Assembly (NCBI GenBank): GCA_036394575.1
Contig: DASWEY010000078.1
Span: forward strand, 17,123 to 81,122
Length of the DNA: 64,000 nucleotides
Reading direction: 5' to 3'
Origin: UKL13-2 sp036394575
GTDB taxonomy: Bacteria; Pseudomonadota; Gammaproteobacteria; Burkholderiales; Usitatibacteraceae
Shown: positions 51,182 through 59,675 of the stretch, in pieces
Position numbering within the stretch: position 1 is the stretch's first letter
How the letters are laid out: the number at the start of each line of letters is the position of its first letter
Notes under the pieces: model-generated
Seen by the model: the letters and a program-made list of their open reading frames with translations, nothing else
Told to the model about the DNA's origin: nothing
The model's database searches: none
Position numbers and translations under genes: made by a program

Positions 51182-52342
51182 TTACGATCGTTTTGCGCGT
51201 TTGGTACTGGTACGTACGGACGCCGTGTCCGGTTGCGCATTGGCCAGCTCGCTGCCGCTGGTCAGGAACTCGGCACGCAAATCAACGGTGGCGCGTACCC
51301 CCAGATCGTTGAAATGCCGCTTCAGCCAATCGGCGGCGGCGGTGCGCCCGCGCTCGCGCAGCTCGAGCAGGAAATCCCAGTCGCTGGAGAACTTGCTGGC
51401 AATCGAGAGATCGGCCAGCACCTTGTCGGCGCGCAGGGAGTGGATCAGCACATATTTCATCTTGTCGCGGAACTCGGGCTTCAGCCAGCCTTCGTCATGC
51501 ATTTTTTGCACAAAGGCGATCGCGCGGAATTCCTTGATCAGCGAGGAGTTGAAACTGATTTCATTTACCCGGTTGTAAATTTCCGCCGGCGTGGTCGGCG
51601 TGCCCTGACGCTCGATCGGGTTGATGTGCACGATCAGCACATCGCGGGCCTCGGTTTCATAGAACAACGGGAACAGGGCCGGGTTGCCCATATAGCCGCC
51701 GTCCCAGTAGGGTTCGCCGTCGATCTCCACCGCCTGGAACAACTGCGGCAGGCAGGCCGAGGCCATTACCGACTGGGCAGTGACTTCATGCGTATTGAAC
51801 ACCCGCACCTTGCCGGTGTGGACATTGGTGGCGGACAGAAACAATTTGGTCCGGCGGCAGGTGTTGAGCGCCTTGAAATCGATCTGCTCGTTGAGAATAT
51901 TCAATAGCGGATTGAAGTTGAGCGGGTTCAGCTGGTAGGGCGAGAAGGCATTGGTGATTATCTTGAACGCTTCGAAAGCGAAGGCATTGTCGTCGGACCG
52001 GGATTTTGTCAGGCGCTCCCAGGGCGCGGCATGCAGGGGCGAATAACGGTCGGCAGATACGGACACCGCTTTCCAGAAGCGTTCCAACGCGGCGCGCGCG
52101 CCATCGGGACCGCCGCTGAAATAGCCATAGGCATAAACCACCGCGTTCATCGAACCCGCGCTGGTGCCGGAGATGCCCTCGATATCGATGCGCCCATCGG
52201 CCAGCAACTGATCGATCACGCCCCAGGTGAAGGCGCCGTGCGAGCCGCCGCCTTGCAGGGCGAGATTGATGCGCTTGACGCCTGCCGGCTTGCTGCGCAC
52301 GGCGGCGGGCTTCGACTTGGAGGGTTTGCGCGTGGCCACCAT
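51182..52342 (-). CDS. Patatin-like phospholipase
   Basis: The 386-residue protein has the oxyanion motif LQGGGSHGAFTWG, the nucleophile GISGTSAGSMNA (Ser near residue 70) and the catalytic Asp in YWDGGYMGNPAL, so the Ser-Asp dyad is complete. AAGGAG lies two bases before the ATG at 52342 and five before a GTG at 52339, so the GTG may be the true start. It is a predicted acyl hydrolase on membrane lipids; a Lys/Arg-rich N-terminus lacks a signal peptide. Confidence 0.88.
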   Translation of the reverse strand: MVATRKPSKSKPAAVRSKPAGVKRINLALQGGGSHGAFTWGVIDQLLADGRIDIEGISGTSAGSMNAVVYAYGYFSGGPDGARAALERFWKAVSVSADRYSPLHAAPWERLTKSRSDDNAFAFEAFKIITNAFSPYQLNPLNFNPLLNILNEQIDFKALNTCRRTKLFLSATNVHTGKVRVFNTHEVTAQSVMASACLPQLFQAVEIDGEPYWDGGYMGNPALFPLFYETEARDVLIVHINPIERQGTPTTPAEIYNRVNEISFNSSLIKEFRAIAFVQKMHDEGWLKPEFRDKMKYVLIHSLRADKVLADLSIASKFSSDWDFLLELRERGRTAAADWLKRHFNDLGVRATVDLRAEFLTSGSELANAQPDTASVRTSTKRAKRS

Positions 52343-52455
52343 GACTCCTTCAGGGTTGATGCATTGTCCAAGGCTGGCGATCGACAATTGGCAATTGGCA
52401 ATGGCCATGAGTGTAAGCCCGCGCAGCCGTTTATGGGCTTATATGAACTTGCGCG

Positions 52456-53430
52456 CTAGACACAGGCGAAAGCGCTGGATTTTACGAGGCCCAGCGCCTG
52501 CGGCGACGCGAATGCCGGGCCATTGCAGATGCGGGCGAAATAGGACTGGTGCGCGGGCGAGCCGGGCGGCCAGTTGGCGATGAAGTTTTCGCGGAAGGCG
52601 CGCGCATCGTAGTGCACCGGCAGGGCGTCGATGAACAGGCCGGCTTCGGCGATGCCGTACTGGGCGAGTCCCTCGGCGGCGGCGTGCCGCGAAATACGCG
52701 TGATCAGTCCGTACCCGGTATAGGCAAAATTCGGCATGCCGGCGGCGCCATTGTTGGCGATAAAGCTGCGCCCCGCCCCGCTATGCTGGCGTCGCAGGGT
52801 CGGCAGGCAGGTATGGCTGGAGGCGAAGCCGGCCAGACGGGCATGGCGGCAAATATCGACCAGCCATTGCCGATTGGTTTCCTCATCGAGGGCGTTGTGC
52901 GCGAAGCGCCAGCCGGCCAGCGATTCGGCATCGCCATGCACGATGCCGATGCGCACCCCGCCCACGCTGGCCACCGCATGCATCGGCAGTGCCGTCAGTT
53001 GTGCCCGCAGCTCCGGATGGCGCGCGCCGGTCGCGCGCAAGCGACGCATGATCTGGTTGGAGCGTTCGACTTCGGCGTCGCCGACTTCGTCGGGATAGGC
53101 GCAGCCGCAACCGGCGTCGTCGCTGTCGTTACCATCCGGGGCGGCCAATTCGGTTTCCACATTGCCGCGCAGGGCGATGTGCTGCAGCACTTCCTCGTTG
53201 ATGGCGCGGAAATCGGCGTCGGCGGTATCGAACCAGTTGAAATCGCCGTTGAAAACGAGCGTTGGCGCCACCGGCTCGCGGGACGCCATTTGCAGAATGG
53301 TGGCGAGAGCCGCGCGGTTGCCGTACAGCCCGCCGACGATGTACAGGGTCTCGGCTTCGAGATCGGCATCGCGGCCGAAGACGGCCGGCGAGTAACGATA
53401 GTGCAGCGGACAGGCGCGGCCGGGATTCAA
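52456..53430 (-). CDS. Metallophosphoesterase family protein
   Basis: No ATG lies near the expected N-terminus; the TTG at 53430 (16 bp after the arsS stop, GGGG upstream) gives 324 residues beginning MNPGRACPLHYRYSPAVF. Calcineurin-type motifs are degenerate but visible: VGGLYGNRAAL (near 35), LVFNGDFNWFD (near 60), LRGNVETEL (near 90) and IGIVHGDAESLAGW (near 162). The family travels with ArsS-type radical SAM genes. An acidic GNDSDDAGCGC insertion is notable. Its substrate is unknown. Confidence 0.75.
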   Translation of the reverse strand: MNPGRACPLHYRYSPAVFGRDADLEAETLYIVGGLYGNRAALATILQMASREPVAPTLVFNGDFNWFDTADADFRAINEEVLQHIALRGNVETELAAPDGNDSDDAGCGCAYPDEVGDAEVERSNQIMRRLRATGARHPELRAQLTALPMHAVASVGGVRIGIVHGDAESLAGWRFAHNALDEETNRQWLVDICRHARLAGFASSHTCLPTLRRQHSGAGRSFIANNGAAGMPNFAYTGYGLITRISRHAAAEGLAQYGIAEAGLFIDALPVHYDARAFRENFIANWPPGSPAHQSYFARICNGPAFASPQALGLVKSSAFACV

Positions 53431-53446
53431 TGCGCGCCCCGGAAAA

Positions 53447-54484
53447 TTACTCGGCGGCTGCGAGCGCAGCCTGGGTATTGCCGTCCGCGTCCAGCGCGCC
53501 GCCGCAGCTCGAACCCTGCCCGGCGGTGCAGCCATAGCAATGGTCCTTGACGACGATGGCATTGCCGCTGAGATCGACATCCATCAGCTCGCGGATATGG
53601 GTGCGCAAATTATTTTTGTGCTGCAGGGGCAGACCCAGCATCTGGTTGAAATCGCAGTCGTAGGCATAGCCCTGCCAGTCGATCGACAGCAGGGAGCGGC
53701 ACATCACGTTTTCCAGATTGTGCGACTGGAACGCAGAAACCAGCAGATCCATATACGGCTCGAACTGGCCCTTGCTGACCAGGGTCGAGCCGAAGCGCTG
53801 GATCGGCATATTGGTGATGGTGTACAGATGGTTGAAGACGATGCCGAAATTCTGCAACAGCAGGCGGTGGTAATCGGCCTCCAGGGCCTCCTGCGGCGGC
53901 GGCAGCGAAGGCCCCTGCGGGTTGTACACCAGGTTCAGCAGCAGGCCGCTGCCAGGGTTGCCTCGATTTTGGCCCTGACCTTGCCCCTGACCTTGACCAT
54001 ACCCGAGCGCATTCAGTTTTTTCAGCGCGGCAATGGATTTGTCGAACACGCCTTCGCCGCGCTGCTTGTCGACATTGGCCTGCGAATAGCAAGGCAGGGA
54101 GGCGCTGATTTCGACCTGGTTCGCCGCCAGAAATTCGGCGAGATCCTCGAAGCCCGGCTCCTCGAGGATGGTCAGGTTGCAGCGGTCGATGACGCGCACG
54201 CCCATGGCGCGCGCGGCGCCGACCAGAAAACGGAAATGCTCGTTCAGCTCCGGGGCGCCGCCGGTGAGATCCAGCACTTTCACATTCGCCGCGCGCATCA
54301 GGGCGATCACCTCGTCGATGGTGTCGCGCTGCATCATTTCCTTGCGATCGGGGCCGGCATTGACGTGGCAATGAAAGCACGCCTGATTGCATTTATAGCC
54401 CAGGTTGACCTGCAGGGTATCAAGCGTCTTGCGGCGGATATGCGGAAAGCCGCGCGATTTCATCAGGTGCAGGGTGGCGTGCAT
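53447..54484 (-). CDS. arsS: ArsS-type radical SAM protein (rSAM/selenodomain family)
   Basis: The 345-residue protein has the radical SAM cluster motif CNQACFHC (near residue 31), the GGAPELNEHF glycine-rich segment, and the C-terminal Cys-rich domain DHCYGCTAGQGSSCGGAL that in some relatives carries selenocysteine. ArsS has been tied to arsenosugar synthesis, adding a 5'-deoxyadenosyl group to dimethylarsenite. Residues about 162-171 are an unusual Gly-Gln repeat (GQGQGQGQGQ) not expected in the core. Neighbouring transferase and oxidoreductase families match its usual partners. Confidence 0.88.
   Translation of the reverse strand: MHATLHLMKSRGFPHIRRKTLDTLQVNLGYKCNQACFHCHVNAGPDRKEMMQRDTIDEVIALMRAANVKVLDLTGGAPELNEHFRFLVGAARAMGVRVIDRCNLTILEEPGFEDLAEFLAANQVEISASLPCYSQANVDKQRGEGVFDKSIAALKKLNALGYGQGQGQGQGQNRGNPGSGLLLNLVYNPQGPSLPPPQEALEADYHRLLLQNFGIVFNHLYTITNMPIQRFGSTLVSKGQFEPYMDLLVSAFQSHNLENVMCRSLLSIDWQGYAYDCDFNQMLGLPLQHKNNLRTHIRELMDVDLSGNAIVVKDHCYGCTAGQGSSCGGALDADGNTQAALAAAE
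53969..53998 (-). repeat. Hexanucleotide-type repeat in arsS coding a Gly-Gln run
   Basis: Five consecutive GGN-CAR codon pairs (GGTCAA, GGTCAG, GGGCAA, GGTCAG, GGCCAA on the minus strand) encode GQ five times. Changes come in steps of six bases, so slippage would add or remove residues without a frameshift. Confidence 0.85.
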
Positions 54485-54631
54485 ATCATCCTCGAAAAAC
54501 AGTAGATCGATAATAGTGGATTCAGTTCACTGCGTCACTATGCCGATGGCGGTACGCCGATAACGGTCGAATGGATGGTGGGTCGTGCAGCGGTCGATAA
54601 CCTTACGGAGTGCGCTCCATTTCAATGGAGT

Positions 54632-54656
54632 GCTTCCCCCTTTGAAAAAGGGGAAT
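54632..54656. other. Stem-loop downstream of transketolase
   Basis: TTCCCCC and GGGGAA arms around a TTTGAAAAA loop lie in the 183-bp gap between transketolase and arsS. No T-run follows on the minus strand, so it is not a standard intrinsic terminator. A nearby GGAGTGC/CAATGGAGTGC direct repeat (54606-54630) accompanies it. Confidence 0.4.
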
Positions 54657-54667
54657 CATGCTTAGCC

Positions 54668-56671
54668 CTATAGCCCCTTCGCCGCCTTGACGACACCTTC
54701 CACGGTGATGCCGAAATGTTTGTACAGCGCGCCGGCGGGAGCGGACTCGCCGAAGGTGTCGATGCCGATCACCGCACCGTCGAGGCCCACATATTTGCGC
54801 CAGTAATCGGTGACGCCGGCTTCGATGGCGATGCGCTTGCTGCCCTTGGGCAATACCGTGTCCCGATAGGCCGCATCCTGGCGATCGAAAACGAAGGTGG
54901 ACGGCATCGACACCACACGCAGATGCACGCCCTCGGCGGCCAGCGCCTTTTGCGCTTCCATGGCCAGCGGCACTTCCGAGCCGGTGGCGATCAGCACGGC
55001 CGTCAGCGGGCCGGCTTCTTTCGACAGCATATAGCCGCCGCGCGCCACATTGGCGAGAGTGGCGGCATCGCGTTTCTGGAAGGCCACGTTCTGCCGGGAG
55101 AAAATCAGGCTGCTGGGACCATCTTTACGTTGCAGGGCGTGGCGCCAGGCGACCGCCGCTTCCACCGTATCGCAGGGACGCCACACGTCCATATTCGGGA
55201 TCAGGCGCAGCGCGGAAACATGCTCGACCGATTGATGCGTCGGGCCGTCTTCGCCGAGGCCGATGGAATCGTGCGTGAACACCGCGATATTGCGCAGCTT
55301 CATCAGCGCGGCCATGCGCAGGGCATTGCGCGAGTAGTCGCTGAAGGTCAGGAAGGTGGCACTGTAGGGGATGAAGCCGCCGTGCAGGGCGATGCCGTTG
55401 GCGATGGCGGTCATGCCGAATTCGCGCACGCCGTAGTTGATGTAGTTGCCGCCCGCGTCGGGGGCCGAGCTGGGCTTCATGGCCTTGCTGCCGCTCCAGT
55501 TGGTGAGGTTGGAGCCGGTCAGGTCGGCCGAGCCGCCGAGCATTTCGGGTGTGGTGGCCGCGAGCCCCTCGATCGCGATTTGCGAAGCCTTGCGGGTGGC
55601 GACGGTTTCGGCTTTTTCGTTGACCTTGTTCAGCAGGGCATCGGCGGCAGCCGCAAAACCGGCCGGCAATTCGCCGGCCATGCGACGCTTGAATTCGGCA
55701 GCCAGTTCGGGGAATTGCTGCGCGTAAGCGGCGAAGGTCGTATTCCATTGCGCTTCGATGGCGGCGCCTTTTTGCGTGGCGTCCCAGGCATCGTAAATAT
55801 CTTTCGGAATCTCGAAGGGCGCATGCTTCCAGCCGATGGCTTCGCGGGTCGCGGCGATTTCCTTGTCGCCCAGCGGCGCGCCATGGACCTTGTCGGTGCC
55901 GCCCATGTTCGGCGCGCCCTTGCCGATCACCGTCTTGCAGCAGATCAGGGTCGGCTTGTCGGTGACTTCCTTGGCTTCCTTGAGTGCGGCTTCGATCTGC
56001 TGTGCATCGTGACCATCGACATTCGGGATCACATGCCAGCCGTAGGCGGCAAAGCGCATCGGCGTGTTGTCGCGGAACCAGCCCTCGACCTTGCCGTCGA
56101 TCGAGATGCCGTTGTCGTCATAGAAGGCGATCAGCTTGCCGAGGCCCAGGGTGCCGGCGAGCGAGCAGACTTCGTGCGAAATGCCTTCCATCAGGCAGCC
56201 GTCGCCGAGGAACACATAGGTGTGGTGGTCGACGATGCAAAAGCCCTTGCGGTTAAAGGTATAGCGCATTTCGCGCTCGGCGATTGCCATGCCGACCGCA
56301 TTGGCGAGCCCCTGACCCAGCGGGCCGGTGGTGGTTTCGACGCCCGGCGTGACGCCGACTTCCGGATGGCCCGGGGTCTTGGAGTGCAGCTGGCGGAAAT
56401 TCTTGATCTCGTCCATCGACAGCGCATAGCCGGTCAGATGCAGCAAGGCATAGAGCAGCATCGAGCCGTGGCCATTGGAGAGCACAAAACGGTCGCGGTC
56501 CGCCCAGTGCGGATTCTTCGGGTTATGACGCAGATGGTGGCGCCACAGCACCTCGGCGATTTCGGCCATGCCCATCGGCGCGCCCGGATGGCCGGAATTG
56601 GCCTTTTGTACCGCGTCCATGGCAAGGGCGCGGATGGCATTGGTGATCTCGGAGCGGGCGGGCTGGGTCAT
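54668..56671 (-). CDS. tkt: Transketolase
   Basis: The ATG at 56671 gives 667 residues, the normal length. Features are MDAVQKANSGHPGAPMGMAE at the N-terminus (20 residues), the thiamine-diphosphate motif GDGCLMEGISHEVCSLAG (near 155), and the pyrimidine-domain TFLTFSDYSRNALRMAAL and HDSIGLGEDGPTHQSVEH. It links the pentose phosphate pathway to glycolysis. In other betaproteobacteria gapA commonly follows; here a non-related locus does. Confidence 0.96.
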   Translation of the reverse strand: MTQPARSEITNAIRALAMDAVQKANSGHPGAPMGMAEIAEVLWRHHLRHNPKNPHWADRDRFVLSNGHGSMLLYALLHLTGYALSMDEIKNFRQLHSKTPGHPEVGVTPGVETTTGPLGQGLANAVGMAIAEREMRYTFNRKGFCIVDHHTYVFLGDGCLMEGISHEVCSLAGTLGLGKLIAFYDDNGISIDGKVEGWFRDNTPMRFAAYGWHVIPNVDGHDAQQIEAALKEAKEVTDKPTLICCKTVIGKGAPNMGGTDKVHGAPLGDKEIAATREAIGWKHAPFEIPKDIYDAWDATQKGAAIEAQWNTTFAAYAQQFPELAAEFKRRMAGELPAGFAAAADALLNKVNEKAETVATRKASQIAIEGLAATTPEMLGGSADLTGSNLTNWSGSKAMKPSSAPDAGGNYINYGVREFGMTAIANGIALHGGFIPYSATFLTFSDYSRNALRMAALMKLRNIAVFTHDSIGLGEDGPTHQSVEHVSALRLIPNMDVWRPCDTVEAAVAWRHALQRKDGPSSLIFSRQNVAFQKRDAATLANVARGGYMLSKEAGPLTAVLIATGSEVPLAMEAQKALAAEGVHLRVVSMPSTFVFDRQDAAYRDTVLPKGSKRIAIEAGVTDYWRKYVGLDGAVIGIDTFGESAPAGALYKHFGITVEGVVKAAKGL

Positions 56672-56730
56672 GGCGTGCAGTCGTAGAGAGGAAGGGTCCG
56701 GGGAAAGCGGCAGGAAGGCGGGCAAACGAG

Positions 56731-56738
56731 ATTATAAT
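56731..56738. promoter_or_regulatory. Shared palindromic -10 region between tkt and speD
   Basis: ATTATAAT reads as TATAAT on the plus strand (56733-56738) and again on the minus strand (56736-56731). It would start the speD message with a leader of about 110 nt and the tkt message with one of about 50 nt. Clear -35 boxes are not visible on either side. Confidence 0.4.
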
Positions 56739-56853
56739 TTAACCCTGCTGCCGGGCGCCGTTTGGGATGCGAAAACCCCGGCGGATGCGTAAATTTCACG
56801 CGGCGAATCCAGGAAACTTCAGGGAAGCTTCAAAAAAACAAGGGGTGCGCGCC

Positions 56854-57255
56854 ATGAAGGGCCTGCATATCATCGCCGACTTGTATAACTGCCCGAAAAA
56901 CGAGCTGCTGGTGTCGGCGACGGCGCTGCGGGTGATGTGCATCCGCGCCTGCGAAACAGCGGGGCTCTCGGTGCTGGGCGAGCATTTTTTCCAGTTCGAC
57001 AGTTTCGACCAGGTGCAGGACGGCGGCGCCACCGGCGCCGTGATCCTGGCCGAATCGCATCTGGCCATCCATACCTGGCCGGAACGCGCCGGCGCCACCC
57101 TCGACGTTTACGTCTGCAATGTGTCGGGCGACAACAACCGCAAGGCCGAGGCCCTGTATGCCGAGCTGCTGGCGGCGCTCAAGCCGGGCGACATCATGGT
57201 CGAACGCGTGTGGCGCGGCAAGGATTTGCCGGTAACTGTGGCTGCTGCCGCCTGA
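56854..57255 (+). CDS. speD: S-adenosylmethionine decarboxylase proenzyme (short, SpeH/SpeD type)
   Basis: The ATG at 56854 gives 133 residues beginning MKGLHIIADLYNC. The self-cleavage site is ESHLAIHTWPE, with the pyruvoyl-forming Ser68. The proton donor His73 and Cys88 have exactly the spacing of the Bacillus and Thermotoga enzymes. It makes decarboxylated SAM, the aminopropyl donor for SpeE, whose start codon overlaps this stop (TGATG). Confidence 0.95.
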   Translation: MKGLHIIADLYNCPKNELLVSATALRVMCIRACETAGLSVLGEHFFQFDSFDQVQDGGATGAVILAESHLAIHTWPERAGATLDVYVCNVSGDNNRKAEALYAELLAALKPGDIMVERVWRGKDLPVTVAAAA

Positions 57256-58097
57256 TGCGCCTGGACGAGCGCCTGAGCGGAACTTCCGGCGTACATTTTG
57301 ACGCGATGGCGCGCATCGATGCGGTGCAGTCGCCCTGCCAGCTGATCGAGGTGTTCCAGACCGAAGATCTGGGCAAGCTGATGCGCATCGACGGCGCCAA
57401 TATGGTGGCCGAACGCGATGAATTTTTTTACCATGAAAACCTGATTCACCCGGCGGCCATCGCGCATCCATCGCCACGCAATGCGCTGATCGTCGGCGGC
57501 GGCGATGGCGGCGCGGCCGAGGAATTGCTCAAGCATCCCTCGATGCAATCGTTGCAACTATGCGAGCTTGATGCGGCCGTGGTCGAGATGGCGAAGAAAC
57601 ATTTGCGCAGCGTGCACCGCGATGTGTTCGCCGACCCACGCCTGACCTTGCGCATCGGCGACGGCCTGCAGTATTTGCGCGACACGGCCGATAAATTCGA
57701 CCTCATCTATCTCGACCTGACCGACCCGATCGGCCCCGCGGCGGCGCTCTACACCACCCATTTTTATGTCGATTGCAAACGTGCGTTGGCGACGGGCGGG
57801 GCGCTGACCCTGCATATCGGTTCGCCGTTTTCGCATCCGCAGCGGGTGCGCGACAGCGTGCGCGATCTGCGCGCGATGTTTGAGAAAGTCGCGGTCTGGT
57901 TCGTGCACATCCCGCTGTATGGCGCCACCTGGGGCTTTGCCTGCGGCGCCGACGCGCTCGATCCGCGCACCATCGGCAGTGCCGAAATCGATGCGCGCCT
58001 GTCGGCGCGCGGCGTCGGCGCACGCCGGTATTACGAGGGGAAAATGCATCAGGCCATGCTCTCCTTGCCGCCATACATCCGCGAACTAATCGCGTAG
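57255..58097 (+). CDS. speE: Spermidine synthase (polyamine aminopropyltransferase)
   Basis: The 280-residue protein has the decarboxy-SAM site LIVGGGDGGAAEELLKH (near 80), the substrate Asp region DLTDPIGPAAALYTTHFY (near 157) and YGATWGFACGAD near the C-terminus. It transfers aminopropyl from the SpeD product to putrescine or a related diamine. It is coupled to speD and followed after 36 bp by an envelope lipoprotein gene and an ATP-grasp ligase gene. Confidence 0.94.
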   Translation: MRLDERLSGTSGVHFDAMARIDAVQSPCQLIEVFQTEDLGKLMRIDGANMVAERDEFFYHENLIHPAAIAHPSPRNALIVGGGDGGAAEELLKHPSMQSLQLCELDAAVVEMAKKHLRSVHRDVFADPRLTLRIGDGLQYLRDTADKFDLIYLDLTDPIGPAAALYTTHFYVDCKRALATGGALTLHIGSPFSHPQRVRDSVRDLRAMFEKVAVWFVHIPLYGATWGFACGADALDPRTIGSAEIDARLSARGVGARRYYEGKMHQAMLSLPPYIRELIA

Positions 58098-58133
58098 TAT
58101 TGCGAAGCCCTCTCCTGTGTCGAAAGAAAATCG

Positions 58134-58487
58134 ATGCTCAAAAAAGTCCGCAAGTCCAGTTCCCATATCACCCTGGTGCTGATCGGCGCCGCGGCCCTCG
58201 GCGGCTCCCTGGCGGGATGCAAGCAGGACGAAATCCGCCGCGACGTCTATGCCAGCAAGCAGGACTGCCTGGCCGACTGGGGCAACGCCCCGCAGGATTG
58301 CGAACCCGCCTACGACCGCCGCACCGGCAACCCGATGGTCACGCATTATTACGGGCGCCCCTATACGTACACCGGCGGCGCCTCATCGCCTTCCGCCTCA
58401 TCGCCTTCCCATTCCGGCCGGACCATTGGCTCCTCGACCGTGAGCCGCGGCGGCTTCGGTTCCAGCGGTCACTCGTCCGGCGGCTGA
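58134..58487 (+). CDS. YgiB/YjfM (DUF1190)-like lipoprotein
   Basis: The 117-residue protein has a lipoprotein signal (LVLIGAAALGGSLAGC, Cys near 29). It is followed by RRDVYASKQDCLADWGN and MVTHYYGRPYTY, features of the short DUF1190/YgiB group, then a Ser/Gly-rich C-terminal tail (SRGGFGSSGHSSGG). In E. coli ygiB and yjfM neighbour the ATP-grasp genes ygiC and yjfC, and the same order is seen here. Confidence 0.8.
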   Translation: MLKKVRKSSSHITLVLIGAAALGGSLAGCKQDEIRRDVYASKQDCLADWGNAPQDCEPAYDRRTGNPMVTHYYGRPYTYTGGASSPSASSPSHSGRTIGSSTVSRGGFGSSGHSSGG

Positions 58488-58497
58488 TGATGCCAGC

Positions 58498-59664
58498 ATG
58501 GATATGCATGCCAAGGTCATCGGCGGCGCGATGAAACGCGAGCTGCGGATCCCGCGCCCCGACTGGCCGCAAAAAATGGAAGCGCTCGGCTTCGGCTTTC
58601 ACAGCATCGACGGCATTTACTGGGACGAGCGCGCCTGCTACGCCTTCACCGCAAACGAAATCGATACGCTCGAAGAGGCGACCGTCGAATTGCATGCAAT
58701 GTGCATCGCCGCCGCGCAGAAGGTGATCGATGAAAACCGCTATGCGCAGTTCGCCATTCCGCCGGAATTCATCCCACTGATCGAGCATTCCTGGAATGAG
58801 GACGAGCCTACATTGTTCGGCCGCTTCGATTTTTCATGGGACCCGAACAGTGGTGGGCCGCCGAAAATGCTCGAGTACAACGCCGATACGCCGACCTCGC
58901 TGATCGAGGCCAGCGTCGCGCAATGGTATTGGCTGCAGGACGTGAAGCCACAGGCGGACCAGTTCAACAGCATCCACGAAAAGCTGCTGGAACGCTTCAA
59001 GCAGATCGGCGCCGAGTTGTCGACGCAACGAATTCATTTCAGTTGCATCGCCGACAGCGAGGAGGATGTCGGCAATATCGACTACCTGCGCGATGTGGCC
59101 ATGCAGGCCGGGCTCGATGCGCCGTTCATCGATGTCGGCGCGATCGGCTGGGATGCCGTCGCCAAATGTTTTGTCGACGAAGCCAATGCGCCCATCGACA
59201 CCCTGTTCAAGCTCTATCCCTGGGAGTGGCTGGTGCGCGAAGCTTTTGGCCGCAACCTGATCGGCAATTCCATGCGCGTGATCGAGCCGGCATGGAAAAT
59301 GCTGCTCGCCAACAAGGCCATCCTGCCGGTGCTGTGGGAGCTGTATCCTGATCATCCCAATCTGCTGCCGGCGTTTTTCGAGCCGCAGCGCTTCGCCACC
59401 GATTACGTCAAAAAACCGCTGCTGTCGCGCGAAGGCGCCAATGTCTCGATCAAATCGAAGCGCGGCGATATCGACATCCCCGGCGAATACGGCGCCGAGG
59501 GCTTCATCTACCAGGCTTTCCAACCGCTGCCCAGCTACGGCGACGGCTATATGGTGATCGGCTCGTGGATCATCGGCGACGAAGCCGCCGGCATCGGCAT
59601 ACGTGAAGATGAATCCCTCGTCACCAAAAACACCAGCCGCTTCGTGCCGCACTATTTTTCTTGA
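58498..59664 (+). CDS. YgiC/YjfC ATP-grasp ligase (glutathionylspermidine synthase-like)
   Basis: The 388-residue protein corresponds to the synthetase half of glutathionylspermidine synthase. Matches include PQKMEALGFGFHSIDGIYW, PKMLEYNADTPTSLIEASVA (20 residues, ATP-grasp and metal residues), YPWEWLVREAFG, LLSREGANVSIKS and SWIIGDEAAGIGIRED. It would form an amide or peptide bond between a carboxylate and an amine at the cost of ATP. A start at 58531 (MKRELRIPRPDW) aligns better with E. coli YgiC and is a real alternative. The spermidine made by the same operon is the obvious candidate amine, by inference. Confidence 0.87.
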   Translation: MDMHAKVIGGAMKRELRIPRPDWPQKMEALGFGFHSIDGIYWDERACYAFTANEIDTLEEATVELHAMCIAAAQKVIDENRYAQFAIPPEFIPLIEHSWNEDEPTLFGRFDFSWDPNSGGPPKMLEYNADTPTSLIEASVAQWYWLQDVKPQADQFNSIHEKLLERFKQIGAELSTQRIHFSCIADSEEDVGNIDYLRDVAMQAGLDAPFIDVGAIGWDAVAKCFVDEANAPIDTLFKLYPWEWLVREAFGRNLIGNSMRVIEPAWKMLLANKAILPVLWELYPDHPNLLPAFFEPQRFATDYVKKPLLSREGANVSIKSKRGDIDIPGEYGAEGFIYQAFQPLPSYGDGYMVIGSWIIGDEAAGIGIREDESLVTKNTSRFVPHYFS

Positions 59665-59675
59665 GGAGAAACACC

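Noticed and set aside
54632..54656. Intrinsic terminator of transketolase
   Set aside because: The stem is present but there is no T-run after it on the transcribed strand; recorded only as a stem-loop.
54716..56686. Plus-strand open frame of 656 codons opposite transketolase
   Set aside because: It is an antisense shadow of a high-GC gene; the product is rich in Gly, Ala, Arg and His with no motifs, while the minus strand encodes an intact transketolase.
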